From: Natrinema pallidum DSM 3751
GTDB taxonomy: Archaea; Halobacteriota; Halobacteria; Halobacteriales; Natrialbaceae
Direction: 5' to 3'
DNA: 32,812 nucleotides
Assembly (NCBI RefSeq): GCF_000337615.1
Contig: NZ_AOII01000074.1
Coordinates: forward strand, 1-32,812
Each line of letters begins with the position of its first letter. Position 1 is the stretch's first letter. The notes below the pieces were generated by a model. The model saw only the letters and a program-made list of their open reading frames with translations. It was not told the origin of the DNA and searched no databases. The position numbers were made by a program, and so were the translations under genes. This document shows, piece after piece, positions 24,056 through 32,257 of this stretch.

Positions 24056-24739
24056 ATGAGCTTTCGTGCCGACGAGCGTGCGACCGACTTTCGCGAGATC
24101 GACCGCTTCGACGGCGGCGTCGGCTGGATCGCCCATCCCGACGAACGGATGCAACGGGCCAGCCACGCGCTCGCGGTGGACGGCGAGGTCTGGCTCGTCG
24201 ACCCCGTCGACGCCGAGGGGATCGACGAACTCGTCGCCGAGTTCGGCGACGTAGCCGGCGTCGTGGTCGGACTCGACCGGCACAAACGCGACGCCGCCGC
24301 GATCGCGAACCGCCACAACGTCCCCGTCTATCTCCCCGACTTCTTCGAGGGCGTCACCGACGAGATCGACGCCGCCGTCGCCCGGTTCGACGACGAACTC
24401 TCCGATACCGGTATCCGTGCGATCCCGGTGATCGACAGCCGCTTCTGGCAGGAGGTCGCCCTCTATAACCCCGCCGACGGGACGTTCGTCGTTCCCGAAT
24501 CCGTCGGAGCGGTCGACTACTTCCTGACCGGCGACGAGCAACTCGGCGTCCATCCGATGTTGCGACTGACCCCCCCTCGGAGGGCCCTCCGCGGCGTCGC
24601 ACCCGAACGCGTGCTCGTCGGCCACGGTGCCGGCGTCATGGACGACGCTGCGCGCGTTCTCGAGGCGGCGCTCTCCCGATCCCGCAAGCGAGCGCCCCAG
24701 TTGTACGCGAAAACGGCGTGGGAGATGCTTCCGATCTGA
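24056..24739 (+). CDS. Degenerate metallo-beta-lactamase-fold protein
   Basis: This 227-aa protein seems to have the metallo-beta-lactamase fold: a strand ending in WLVDPVDAEGIDEL, a segment GVVVGLDRHKRDAAAIANRH where active enzymes carry HxHxDH, a VDYFLTGDEQLG region and a late VLVGHGAGVMDDAARVLEAAL. Only one His in the first motif and the His of the GHG loop remain, so the usual two-metal site is probably lost. It may bind a ligand rather than hydrolyse one. The TATA-like CGTTTATGC at 24024-24032 supports the start. Confidence 0.75.
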   Translation: MSFRADERATDFREIDRFDGGVGWIAHPDERMQRASHALAVDGEVWLVDPVDAEGIDELVAEFGDVAGVVVGLDRHKRDAAAIANRHNVPVYLPDFFEGVTDEIDAAVARFDDELSDTGIRAIPVIDSRFWQEVALYNPADGTFVVPESVGAVDYFLTGDEQLGVHPMLRLTPPRRALRGVAPERVLVGHGAGVMDDAARVLEAALSRSRKRAPQLYAKTAWEMLPI

Positions 24740-24816
24740 GGTCCCGGTGTCGGTCGCTCGTCCCGAGCCGCCGCCAATGGGCATACATCTAACTACCGGC
24801 CACTCATAGCACACCC

Positions 24817-25239
24817 GTGGTCTACGTAACCCGCGGGCTCGTCGATATCCTGCTGGCGCTCGCCAGCGACGCCGATCCCGACGACGTGACGACCGGCGTC
24901 TCGGTGATCCCCGCGAGCGAACTCGACGGTGCAGACGGGCTGCCACCCGACACGCCGGTCTTCACCGATTTCTTCCTCCCCGACCCCGGCAACCCGGTCA
25001 ACGCCGTTTTCGGGGTCGATCTCTCGACGCCCGCCCGGCAGGCACAGGGACGGTTCGTCTCGCACCCCGTCGGCGAACTCGAGGTGACGCGGCGGGACGA
25101 TCTCGCGGAGGTCATCTTCGTGGCCGTGCCACCCTGGGACGTCGACGACCGGTCGTTCGGCGCGTTCGACCGCAGCGGCGAGCGCCAGCCCCTCGAGATC
25201 ATCGACGCCTCGCCGCCGGGACAGTCGCTGACCGACTGA
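24817..25239 (+). CDS. Conserved-looking haloarchaeal protein of unknown function
   Basis: This 140-aa soluble, acidic protein with a GTG start reads VYVTRGLVDILLALASDADPDDV, then TPVFTDFFLPDPGNPVNAVFGVDL, QAQGRFVSHPVGELEVT and VIFVAVPPWDVDDRSFGAFD. I cannot name its family. There is no signal peptide, TM helix or clear metal motif; a JAB/MPN protease domain was considered but its ExnHxH...D motif is missing. It stands alone on the + strand and its 3' end faces an inverted-repeat element. Confidence 0.72.
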   Translation: MVYVTRGLVDILLALASDADPDDVTTGVSVIPASELDGADGLPPDTPVFTDFFLPDPGNPVNAVFGVDLSTPARQAQGRFVSHPVGELEVTRRDDLAEVIFVAVPPWDVDDRSFGAFDRSGERQPLEIIDASPPGQSLTD

Positions 25240-25260
25240 AACGACGCCGCGTCCTCGAGC

Positions 25261-25343
25261 TATCGTAGCAGCTGAAACGATTGACATACTGATCGCAACA
25301 CCGTCCTGCGATCAGGTGTGCAGTGACGTTCAGTTGCTACTAT
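25261..25343. repeat. MITE-like nested inverted repeat
   Basis: The outer arms are TATCGTAGCAGCTGAAACG (25261-25279) and CGTTCAGTTGCTACTAT (25327-25343), imperfect reverse complements. Inside is a perfect 9-bp hairpin, CTGATCGCA (25289-25297) with TGCGATCAG (25307-25315), around a 9-nt loop. The element fills the gap between two convergent genes. It has the form of a miniature inverted-repeat element or REP-like sequence and may also end transcription from both sides. I have an impression of similar sequences in other haloarchaeal genomes but cannot verify it. Confidence 0.6.
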
Positions 25344-25364
25344 CTGACCCCGTCACGAGAGCGC

Positions 25365-25574
25365 CTACTCGAGATAGCCCAGTCCGCGGAGTTGCTCGGT
25401 GATCTCTTCGAACTCCGCTTCGGTGAGTTCGCCTTCTTTCTGGTGCTGGATGACGATGCTGCGCAACAGGAACCGGACGAGATCGCTCGTGCTCTGAAAG
25501 CTCGTCCCCTCGATGGTCTCCTCGACCCGATCCGCGAGGTCCTTCGGGATCGACACTGTGGTGTACTCGGTCAT
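25365..25574 (-). CDS. Ribbon-helix-helix (CopG-like) DNA-binding protein
   Basis: This 69-aa protein begins with the RHH strand-helix-helix pattern: TEYTTVSIPKDLADRVEETI (beta strand and helix 1), then TSFQSTSDLVRFLLRSIVIQ (turn and helix 2). Such proteins dimerise to present a two-stranded sheet to the DNA major groove. A short acidic helical tail (KEGELTEAEFEEITEQLRGL) follows. No toxin gene lies next to it, so a stand-alone regulator is more likely than an antitoxin. The target is unknown. Confidence 0.87.
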   Translation of the reverse strand: MTEYTTVSIPKDLADRVEETIEGTSFQSTSDLVRFLLRSIVIQHQKEGELTEAEFEEITEQLRGLGYLE

Positions 25575-25695
25575 ATCCCATACTCCGGCGCGGTGCCCAA
25601 AGGAGTGTCGACAGGGTGGCGACGACGCTCGACAGTCGGACGGGTCGGTGCCGACTACGGCGACCGCCGTCCCTCGCCGGTCGCGTCCAAGCCAT

Positions 25696-25702
25696 TTTTA
25701 TA
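25696..25702 (+). promoter_or_regulatory. TATA box of the DUF5789-like gene
   Basis: TTTTATA lies 28-34 nt before the ATG at 25730, which supports that ATG over the longer upstream reading frame. Confidence 0.5.
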
Positions 25703-25729
25703 GTCGGCTCCGTAGCGAGACGTACAGGC

Positions 25730-26059
25730 ATGGGAGTTCGGCCACCATCGAGCGGAGACAACGAGGAACCCGACAGTATCGAGTTCGGCATCGCTGCCGT
25801 CGACGCTCATCTCAGGGATGCCGACCTGTCCTTTCCGGCCACGAAAGACGACATCGAGGCCGAACTCGGCCACGAGCGCATCCCCTACGACGTACACGGG
25901 AACGACGTGCCGTTGAGCGAGATGCTCGCCGAAGTACCGACGGCGGAGTTCGACTCCCGGCAGGAACTGTTGAACCAACTCCACAAACCGTTCGAGGCGT
26001 ACCGCCGGAACAACTCGGGCGGCGTCGTCGCGCAGGTCCGCTCCCTGCTCCCGTTCTGA
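25730..26059 (+). CDS. DUF5789-like haloarchaeal protein
   Basis: This 109-aa acidic protein contains IAAVDAHLRDADLSFPATKDDIEAELG, a pattern I associate with the haloarchaeal DUF5789 family. It ends with a basic, probably helical QLHKPFEAYRRNNSGGVVAQVRSLLPF. Its size and its start just after a TATA box are typical of stand-alone small haloarchaeal genes. No function is known. It converges on the aglJ-like gene. Confidence 0.8.
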   Translation: MGVRPPSSGDNEEPDSIEFGIAAVDAHLRDADLSFPATKDDIEAELGHERIPYDVHGNDVPLSEMLAEVPTAEFDSRQELLNQLHKPFEAYRRNNSGGVVAQVRSLLPF

Positions 26060-26129
26060 GGACGAGTTCGCGCGCCCGCTCGGTCGGGACGCCGTCGTCA
26101 CGTTTCTGCGTTTCCGAGCGCCCGCGCAC

Positions 26130-27137
26130 TCACTCGTCGCGCTCGTTGCGAGCGATTCGCTCGAGGCGTCGGCGTTGTTCGCGATGTAAGGTCACGAGCA
26201 TGTCCGAGAGGACGCCGAACATGAGCAGTTGGACGCCCAGCAGAATCGCGGCGGCCGAGACGAGCGCCATGATCTCGTGGCCCTGCTGGTAGCGGAGCCA
26301 CTCCCAGAGGACGTAGACCGCGATGAAGCCGCCGGAGACGATCCCGGCCATCCCGAGGCTCCCGAAGTAGAACAGGGGGTTGTTGGTCTTCGCCAGCGAG
26401 TACAGCGCCAGGAGGATCGTCCCGCCGTCTTTGACCGGGTGCAGGTTGGTCTCCGACTCGTCCGGGCGGGCGCTGTAACTGATCGGCACGACCGTCGTCT
26501 CGACGCCGTGTTTGACACACTCGACGGCGAGTTCGGTTTCGATCGTGAACCCGTCCGAATCGAGCGAGAGTCGCCTGAACGAGTCGACGGTAAACGCCCG
26601 ATAGCCCGAGAGAATATCCTCGTAGTTAGCCCCGTGGACGAACCCGAACGCGCGATTTATCAGCCGATTCCCGACGCCGTTTAGCGCCCGCATCGCGTCG
26701 TCGTCCATATCGGCGAATCGGTTCCCGATAACGTGTTCGTAGCCCCGTGCGAGTGGCTCGAGCATCGTGTCGGCGTCGGCCGGATCGTACGTGCCGTCGC
26801 CGTCGAGCATCACCACGTACGGGACGGTGATGTACTCGAGGGCCTCGCGGACGGCCTGGCCCTTTCCGTCGCCGGACTGGACCACCACCTCCGCACCGTG
26901 CTCGCGGGCGATCTCACGGGTGCCGTCGCTCGAGTCGCCGTCGACGACGACGACGTTCGTGTACCCCTGATCGTAGAAGCCCTCGATCACGTCCGCGATC
27001 GTGGCGGCCTCGTTGAGCGTCGGAATGAGAACGCAGACCTCCTCGGGTGAGATCTCGGTCGCCACCTCCGTGGCGGCAACCGTCTCGCCGCCGTTCGAGC
27101 TGACGCTCACGCCCGTGTCGACCGCGTCGTCTTCCAT
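26130..27137 (-). CDS. aglJ: AglJ-like glycosyltransferase family 2 (dolichyl-phosphate hexose transfer)
   Basis: This is a 335-aa GT2 enzyme. The nucleotide-sugar fold spans about residues 33-240: EVCVLIPTLNEAATIADVIEGF, NVVVVDGDSSDGTREIA, and the DxD site in VVMLDGDGTYDPADAD. Two C-terminal TM helices (about 260-285 and 292-315) anchor it to the membrane. AglJ in Haloferax volcanii adds the first sugar of the S-layer N-glycan to dolichol phosphate. The sequence pattern and the neighbouring aglM- and aglF-like genes support the same role, but the sugar cannot be read from sequence. Confidence 0.88.
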   Translation of the reverse strand: MEDDAVDTGVSVSSNGGETVAATEVATEISPEEVCVLIPTLNEAATIADVIEGFYDQGYTNVVVVDGDSSDGTREIAREHGAEVVVQSGDGKGQAVREALEYITVPYVVMLDGDGTYDPADADTMLEPLARGYEHVIGNRFADMDDDAMRALNGVGNRLINRAFGFVHGANYEDILSGYRAFTVDSFRRLSLDSDGFTIETELAVECVKHGVETTVVPISYSARPDESETNLHPVKDGGTILLALYSLAKTNNPLFYFGSLGMAGIVSGGFIAVYVLWEWLRYQQGHEIMALVSAAAILLGVQLLMFGVLSDMLVTLHREQRRRLERIARNERDE

Positions 27138-27242
27138 CGGGGAGTAATTCCCCTATCGAACTGCAAAAGGTTACTGATTGCCCACTGTCGGGTTTTTAGG
27201 GGCAGTACGAGCCGAATTCGCGGGGGGTGGCCCCGAAGCGGG

Positions 27243-28532
27243 TTACCACGTCAGCCCTTCATACACGTCGAGAGCGTCCTCGTCGACATCGATCCGACGC
27301 CCGTCGACGACGACCGTGCGGGCCATTCCGTCGAACGAGAGGTCGTCGAACTCCGGCCAATCGGTCGCGATGACGGCACCGTCTACGCCCGCGAGTGCAC
27401 GCTCGGCCGTGTCGGCGTACTCGATGTCGGGGTAGTCGGGCCGAACGTTCTCGATCGCCACGGGGTCGTACGCGACGACGTCCGCACCGCGCTCGGTCAA
27501 CTCCGCGATCACGTCGAGCGCACGGGACTTGCGGACGTCGTCGGTACCGGGCTTGAACGACAGCCCCAGCACCGCGATTCGAGCCCCCGACAGGGAGACG
27601 TGGTCCGCGAGCAACCCGACGAGCCGTCGCGGTTGCTCGTCGTTGACCGCGACGACCGCATCGAGAAGTTCGGGGTCATACCCCTGCTCGCGAGCGCCGG
27701 CCCGCAGGGCGTTGACGTCCTTGGGGAAACAGGAGCCGCCCCAGCCCAGTCCCGACCGCATGAATCGCTCCGAGATCCGCTCGTCGAGCCCGACCGCTTC
27801 GAGCACCTCGTAGGCGTCCGCGCCGTACTCCCTGGCGATGTTTCCCAGTTCGTTGACCAGCGAGACCTTCGACGCGAGGAAGGCGTTGTTCGCGTACTTG
27901 ATGAGTTCGGCCTCGCGGATATCGGTCTCGACGAGGTCCGTCTCGGTTCGCTCGAGGATCGGCGCGTAGAGCTCTCGCAGCGTCGCGGCGGCCTCGTCGT
28001 CGGCCGTGCCGAAGACGACCTTGTCCGGCTCGAGGAAGTCCCGAACCGCCGTTCCCATCCGGAGGAACTCGGGATTCATCGCGAGCGTGATCCCGTCGCC
28101 GATCTCGGTTCCGGACTCCCGCTCGAGGACGGGCCCGACGATGTCTTCGGTCGTCCCGGGGAGAACCGTGCTCTTGACGACGACGAGGTGATCGTCGTCC
28201 GTCGCGGCGAGTGCGCGACCGAGCGACTCCGCGCCGGCCTCCATGATCGCGAGGTCGAGACTGCCGTCGGCCGTCTGCGGCGTGGGCAGACAGAGGAACG
28301 TGACCTCCGTCTCGCGAACCGCGTCGTACTCCGTCGTCGCGCGGAGCGTCGTTCCCGCGTGTTCCGCGATCCGTTCCGCGAGTCCCGACTCGTGGATCGG
28401 GGCCTCGCCGGCGTTTATCGTCTCGACGATCCCCTCGTCGATCTCGACGTTGACGACGTCGTGACCGAGATCCGCGAGACAGGCGGCGACGGTGGTACCG
28501 ACGTAGCCGCTCCCGATGATGGAGACGTTCAT
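27243..28532 (-). CDS. aglM: UDP-glucose 6-dehydrogenase (AglM-like)
   Basis: This 429-aa nucleotide-sugar dehydrogenase oxidises UDP-hexose to the uronic acid with two NAD+. It has the N-terminal Rossmann motif MNVSIIGSGYVGTTVAACLA, the VVVKSTVLPGTTE strand, the conserved Lys212 in ELIKYANNAFLA, and the catalytic Cys268 in GLGWGGSCFPKDVNAL. The C-terminal domain includes VLGLSFKPGTDDVRKSRALDV. In Haloferax the AglM product feeds glucuronic acid into the N-glycan. It lies between aglJ- and aglF-like genes on the same strand, about 100 nt from each, so the three may form one unit. Confidence 0.92.
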   Translation of the reverse strand: MNVSIIGSGYVGTTVAACLADLGHDVVNVEIDEGIVETINAGEAPIHESGLAERIAEHAGTTLRATTEYDAVRETEVTFLCLPTPQTADGSLDLAIMEAGAESLGRALAATDDDHLVVVKSTVLPGTTEDIVGPVLERESGTEIGDGITLAMNPEFLRMGTAVRDFLEPDKVVFGTADDEAAATLRELYAPILERTETDLVETDIREAELIKYANNAFLASKVSLVNELGNIAREYGADAYEVLEAVGLDERISERFMRSGLGWGGSCFPKDVNALRAGAREQGYDPELLDAVVAVNDEQPRRLVGLLADHVSLSGARIAVLGLSFKPGTDDVRKSRALDVIAELTERGADVVAYDPVAIENVRPDYPDIEYADTAERALAGVDGAVIATDWPEFDDLSFDGMARTVVVDGRRIDVDEDALDVYEGLTW

Positions 28533-28630
28533 GTGGCGTGAGAGGACGGGCGGTGATTAGTCGCTTTTGGGTCGTCCCGAGTCGGTGCTCGACGCGAGGA
28601 CGAACCCGTCGCTCGAGCGGGAGACGGGGC

Positions 28631-29365
28631 TTACTGCCCGATCGGTTCGGCTTCCTGCTCCGTGATCCGTTCGTCGGCACGGTCCCGGTCGTCGGGGTAG
28701 CCGACATCGATACGCCAGCCGTCCATCCGGATGGCGTCGATGGTCCGGCCGGACTGGATGAGCAAGTCGATCGCGTCCGGCAGTTCGTACTCCCCGCGGT
28801 CCGAGGGTTGGACGAGATGACACGCGTGGAAGATCTCGGGCGTGAACGTGTAGAAGCCCGTCATGACGAGGTTCGACGGCGGGTCCTCCGGTTTCTCCAT
28901 TACCTCGACGATCTCCCCGTACTCGTTGGTGTCGAGCACGCCGTATCTCGAGGCCTCCTCGTAGGGGACCTCCTCGACCAGGAACGCGGCGTCGGCTCGT
29001 TCTTCCCGCTGGCGGTTGATCACGTCGCCGAGGTTCGCCCGGAAGACGTTGTCACCGAGCATCAGCATGAAGTCGTCGTCGACGTGCGGTTCGGCCTGGA
29101 GGATGGCGTGGGCGAGGCCGTTCTGTTCGCGCTGGTGAGCGTACGTGATCGGAACGCCTTCGTACTCGTCGCCGTAGCGCTCGATGATCTTCTCTTTCAT
29201 GTAACCCACGACGAGGACGAACTCAGTTGCGCCGACCTCGATGAGGTTGTCCATGACGTCCTCGATGAGCGGCTTGCCGTCGACTTCGACGAGGACCTTC
29301 GGCTTGTCCTCGGTGAGCGGCCGGAGGCGGGTTCCCTTCCCGGCGGCTAACACGACTGCTTGCAT
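28631..29365 (-). CDS. aglF: Sugar-1-phosphate nucleotidyltransferase (AglF-like)
   Basis: This 244-aa nucleotidyltransferase activates a sugar-1-phosphate with UTP or dTTP. The signature is at residues 1-30: MQAVVLAAGKGTRLRPLTED, then KPKVLVEVDGKPLI. It is followed by the metal-binding Asp in MLMLGDNVF and the sugar-binding EKPEDPPSNLVMTGFYTF segment. It lacks the left-handed beta-helix domain found in longer bifunctional relatives. In Haloferax AglF makes the UDP-sugar that AglM oxidises, which matches the gene order here. A TATA box 26-32 nt upstream marks a leaderless start. Confidence 0.9.
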   Translation of the reverse strand: MQAVVLAAGKGTRLRPLTEDKPKVLVEVDGKPLIEDVMDNLIEVGATEFVLVVGYMKEKIIERYGDEYEGVPITYAHQREQNGLAHAILQAEPHVDDDFMLMLGDNVFRANLGDVINRQREERADAAFLVEEVPYEEASRYGVLDTNEYGEIVEVMEKPEDPPSNLVMTGFYTFTPEIFHACHLVQPSDRGEYELPDAIDLLIQSGRTIDAIRMDGWRIDVGYPDDRDRADERITEQEAEPIGQ

Positions 29366-29390
29366 GTGCCAACCGATTACACTTGAACAG

Positions 29391-29397
29391 TATATGT
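29391..29397 (-). promoter_or_regulatory. TATA box of the aglF-like gene
   Basis: ACATATA on the - strand lies 26-32 nt before the ATG at 29365. The remaining approximately 230 nt up to the divergent flippase gene hold no recognisable gene. Confidence 0.6.
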
Positions 29398-29628
29398 CTT
29401 CGGGGATTACTGATACTCGCCCATCGATCGCGCTGGTATCTCGGTCCCATCCGAGCGATCGAAACGCGTACGAACACAGGACCGCTCGAGGGCGAACGGT
29501 CGGCCGATGAAGTCTCTATCGACCGAAATCGGAAAGTCCTCAATAGATCGCCGATAGCGGTCGAAAACATGGTATTGATAGGTCGACAGTCGTAACTCGG
29601 AGCTACTGCAGCCCGTAAGTGACACGCA

Positions 29629-31056
29629 ATGAGATACGGCCACACTTCGATAGTGAATTTTCTGTCACGGCTGGTGATGTCGTTCTCGGGTTTCGTTGCC
29701 ACGATCGTTCTCACGCGTACTCTCGGACAGGATCGGTATGGAACGTACGTTGTCGTTCTGTCGGTCCTAGCATGGGTTGCGATGGTTGGCAAGCTCGGGC
29801 TACCGCAGGCGATCCGAAAGCGAGTAAGTGAACCGAACGATGGCAACTACGTCGTTTCCGGCGCGCTCGCTCAATTAGGTCTGTACGCCATCGTGGTAGC
29901 TTGTCTCTTGGTTGCGCGTCCATACCTGAACGAGTTCATGGGACTCGAGGCAACGTGGGTTCTGATTGCGATATTAGCCACTCAGTTGGGGCTGATCTTC
30001 GTCCAGTCAGTCCTTGACGGGCAACACCTCGTTCACGTCTCCAGCGTCCTGTCACCGGTTGAGTGGACGAGCCGTAGCATCGTTCAGGTTGTGCTCGTCC
30101 TCTCCGGACTCGGAATCGTCGGCGCGTTTGCCGGCTACATCATCGGGGCAATCGTTGCGATCGGCATCGGACTGTACTTCGTGACTGTTCCTTCGACGAT
30201 GCCGTCTCGACGGGACTTCGATCGGCTCAAGTCGTACGCACAGTTTTCGTGGTTGGGTTCGATCAAGGGGCGGACGTTCATGTCCATGGACACACTCATT
30301 CTCGCGGTATTCGTTTCGAACGGTCTCATCGCCATCTACGAGATTGCATGGAACCTTGCGTCGCTATTTGCTATCTTCGGCGCGTCGATCTCGCAGACGC
30401 TCTTTCCGGAAATGAGCAAGATTTCCGCAGAATCCGACTCCAACGCGGAGGTCGCCGGACTGTTGCGAGTTAGTCTTGCATACTCTGGGTTGTTCATCAT
30501 TCCGGGGCTGGTGGGAAGCGCGCTCGTCGGCGATATCGTGTTGACGATCTACGGATCGGGGTTCGAAGCCGGTTACTACGTTCTCCTCGTGCTCACGTTC
30601 GCACGCCTCCTGTACGGATACATGGACCAGTTCCTGAATACCATCGACGCCATCAACAGACCGGATCTCACATTATATATCAACGGCATCTTCGTCGGGG
30701 TCAATGCCATACTGAACGTCACCCTTACTTGGCAGTTCGGCTGGTACGGGGCGGCGACGGCGACCACCGTCTCCGCGGGACTAGGACTCGTTCTCGGATA
30801 CCGGTTCGCCAGCCAGGTTATCGATGTCACCGTTCCGCTTAACGAAATTGCCAAACAGTGTTTCGCTGCCAGTGTCATGGCTGCCGTCGTGCTCGTCGGT
30901 CGCGTTCTTGTCGGTGAGACTCTGCTGATCGTTATCGGCCTCGTCGGCATCGGTGCCGCAGTCTATTTCTCGGTTCTCTACGGGCTCTCTCGAGAGTTCC
31001 GAACGACTGTACACGAGAATCTCCCGTTCGAACTGCCGGTTTTCCCATCGGAGTAG
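29629..31056 (+). CDS. Oligosaccharide flippase (Wzx/AglR-like)
   Basis: This 475-aa protein has about fourteen hydrophobic helices in the MOP/polysaccharide-exporter pattern, starting with SIVNFLSRLVMSFSGFVATIVLTRTLGQDRYGTYVVVLSV. The second half begins near FSWLGSIKGRTFMSMDTLILAVFVS, and ISQTLFPEMSKI matches a conserved loop. Members flip lipid-linked sugars to the outer face, as needed for S-layer N-glycosylation. In Haloferax AglR has this place, but wide sequence divergence in the family keeps the symbol unassigned. Its codons use A/T more often than the genes to its left, a common sign of exchangeable surface-glycan genes. Confidence 0.9.
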   Translation: MRYGHTSIVNFLSRLVMSFSGFVATIVLTRTLGQDRYGTYVVVLSVLAWVAMVGKLGLPQAIRKRVSEPNDGNYVVSGALAQLGLYAIVVACLLVARPYLNEFMGLEATWVLIAILATQLGLIFVQSVLDGQHLVHVSSVLSPVEWTSRSIVQVVLVLSGLGIVGAFAGYIIGAIVAIGIGLYFVTVPSTMPSRRDFDRLKSYAQFSWLGSIKGRTFMSMDTLILAVFVSNGLIAIYEIAWNLASLFAIFGASISQTLFPEMSKISAESDSNAEVAGLLRVSLAYSGLFIIPGLVGSALVGDIVLTIYGSGFEAGYYVLLVLTFARLLYGYMDQFLNTIDAINRPDLTLYINGIFVGVNAILNVTLTWQFGWYGAATATTVSAGLGLVLGYRFASQVIDVTVPLNEIAKQCFAASVMAAVVLVGRVLVGETLLIVIGLVGIGAAVYFSVLYGLSREFRTTVHENLPFELPVFPSE

Positions 31057-31097
31057 ACCGGTTATTTCATGCAGGCCGGTCATCCTACGGAGCATAT

Positions 31098-32078
31098 ATG
31101 CAGACGAATGTTCGGGCTTGGTTCGCGGAGATGTGGAATCACGTCCGCGAAAACCCCGCCCGTGCTCCTCTTTACGCCGTTTACACGTGGTATTTGATGC
31201 TGTGGTTTGGGATAACTTCCCGTCTGCCCCTCGGTACGAACGTCTACGACCGGCAGTGGGATGTCCTGATCGTGCTCGATGCGTGTCGAGTCGACACGCT
31301 TCGGGAAGTCGCAGACGAGTACGAGTTCATCAACGACATCGACGAGATGTGGTCTATCGGAAGTCATTCCGCCGAGTGGCTCGCACAGACGTTCACCGAG
31401 GGCCGTCGAACGGACGTAGAACGGACCCAGTACATAACCGGGAATCCACACGCTAGCCGTGTACTCGAGCAGGGAATGACGCCGCCGATGAACAATACGC
31501 CCGTAATCGATTTCTCGAAGTGGAACTCCGTGGATGCCGATGCCTTCGAAGCCCTCGACATGGTCTGGGAAGACCAGTTAGACGAAACGTATCGCGTCAC
31601 CCTTCCAGACGTAATGACAGACCATGCGATCGCAGCCGGCCGGACCGACGACCCCGAGCGGCTGATACTCCACTACATGCAACCCCACCTCCCGTATATC
31701 GGGCAAGCATATCGAGAGGGACGAGACCCGACCGACGTAGAGATCGACGGCTACGAGACACTCGAATCCGGAGAGTGTGAGAGGGAAACCGTCTCCGAGC
31801 TGTACAAAGAGACGCTCCGTCTGGTACTTGACGAAGTGGCGGTCCTTTTAGAGAACATGGACGCCGAACGCGTCGCTATCACAGCAGATCATGGGGAAGC
31901 GTTCGGTGAAATGCACGCCTACGGTCATCCTGAAGGCTTTCCACATCCCATCGTGAAGAAAGTTCCATGGGTGGAAACGTCTGCACGGGATCTCGGAACA
32001 CGAGAAACTGAGTTAGAGGAGGGCCGCAGTGTCAACGTGGATATCGAGGACCACCTCCGCGATCTGGGATATCGATGA
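31098..32078 (+). CDS. Sulfatase-like protein (alkaline phosphatase superfamily)
   Basis: This 326-aa protein has the alkaline-phosphatase/sulfatase metal-site layout. WDVLIVLDACRVDTLRE (about residues 54-70) provides the first Asp and the nucleophile position. HYMQPHLPYIG sits near residue 195, and ITADHGEAFGEMHAYGHPEG (about 257-276) supplies the late Asp/His pair and His. The formylglycine motif CxPxR is not present as such; the site reads D-A-C-R-V-D. It could transfer or remove sulfate or a phospho-group on the glycan. It is not exported by a classical signal; a hydrophobic helix at about 24-40 may tether it. A TATA-like TTATTTCAT about 30 nt upstream fits its ATG. Confidence 0.83.
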   Translation: MQTNVRAWFAEMWNHVRENPARAPLYAVYTWYLMLWFGITSRLPLGTNVYDRQWDVLIVLDACRVDTLREVADEYEFINDIDEMWSIGSHSAEWLAQTFTEGRRTDVERTQYITGNPHASRVLEQGMTPPMNNTPVIDFSKWNSVDADAFEALDMVWEDQLDETYRVTLPDVMTDHAIAAGRTDDPERLILHYMQPHLPYIGQAYREGRDPTDVEIDGYETLESGECERETVSELYKETLRLVLDEVAVLLENMDAERVAITADHGEAFGEMHAYGHPEGFPHPIVKKVPWVETSARDLGTRETELEEGRSVNVDIEDHLRDLGYR

Positions 32079-32257
32079 TCGCCAACCAGTCGATAGCAAA
32101 CGGACGGTGACCCCCATCACGTTCGGTCCCGGAGAACCGTGTAGAAGACGGATACTCACACGAATGAACGGTATATGATCGACGCTGTTGTGCTGTGCAA
32201 CTGGTGTCCGGAATCGGCATCATTTTGATCGTCTGTCCAAACACACCTCAACAAGAA

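Noticed and set aside
24817-25239. JAB/MPN isopeptidase
   Set aside because: The overall pattern is vaguely similar, but the metal-binding ExnHxH...D motif is absent.
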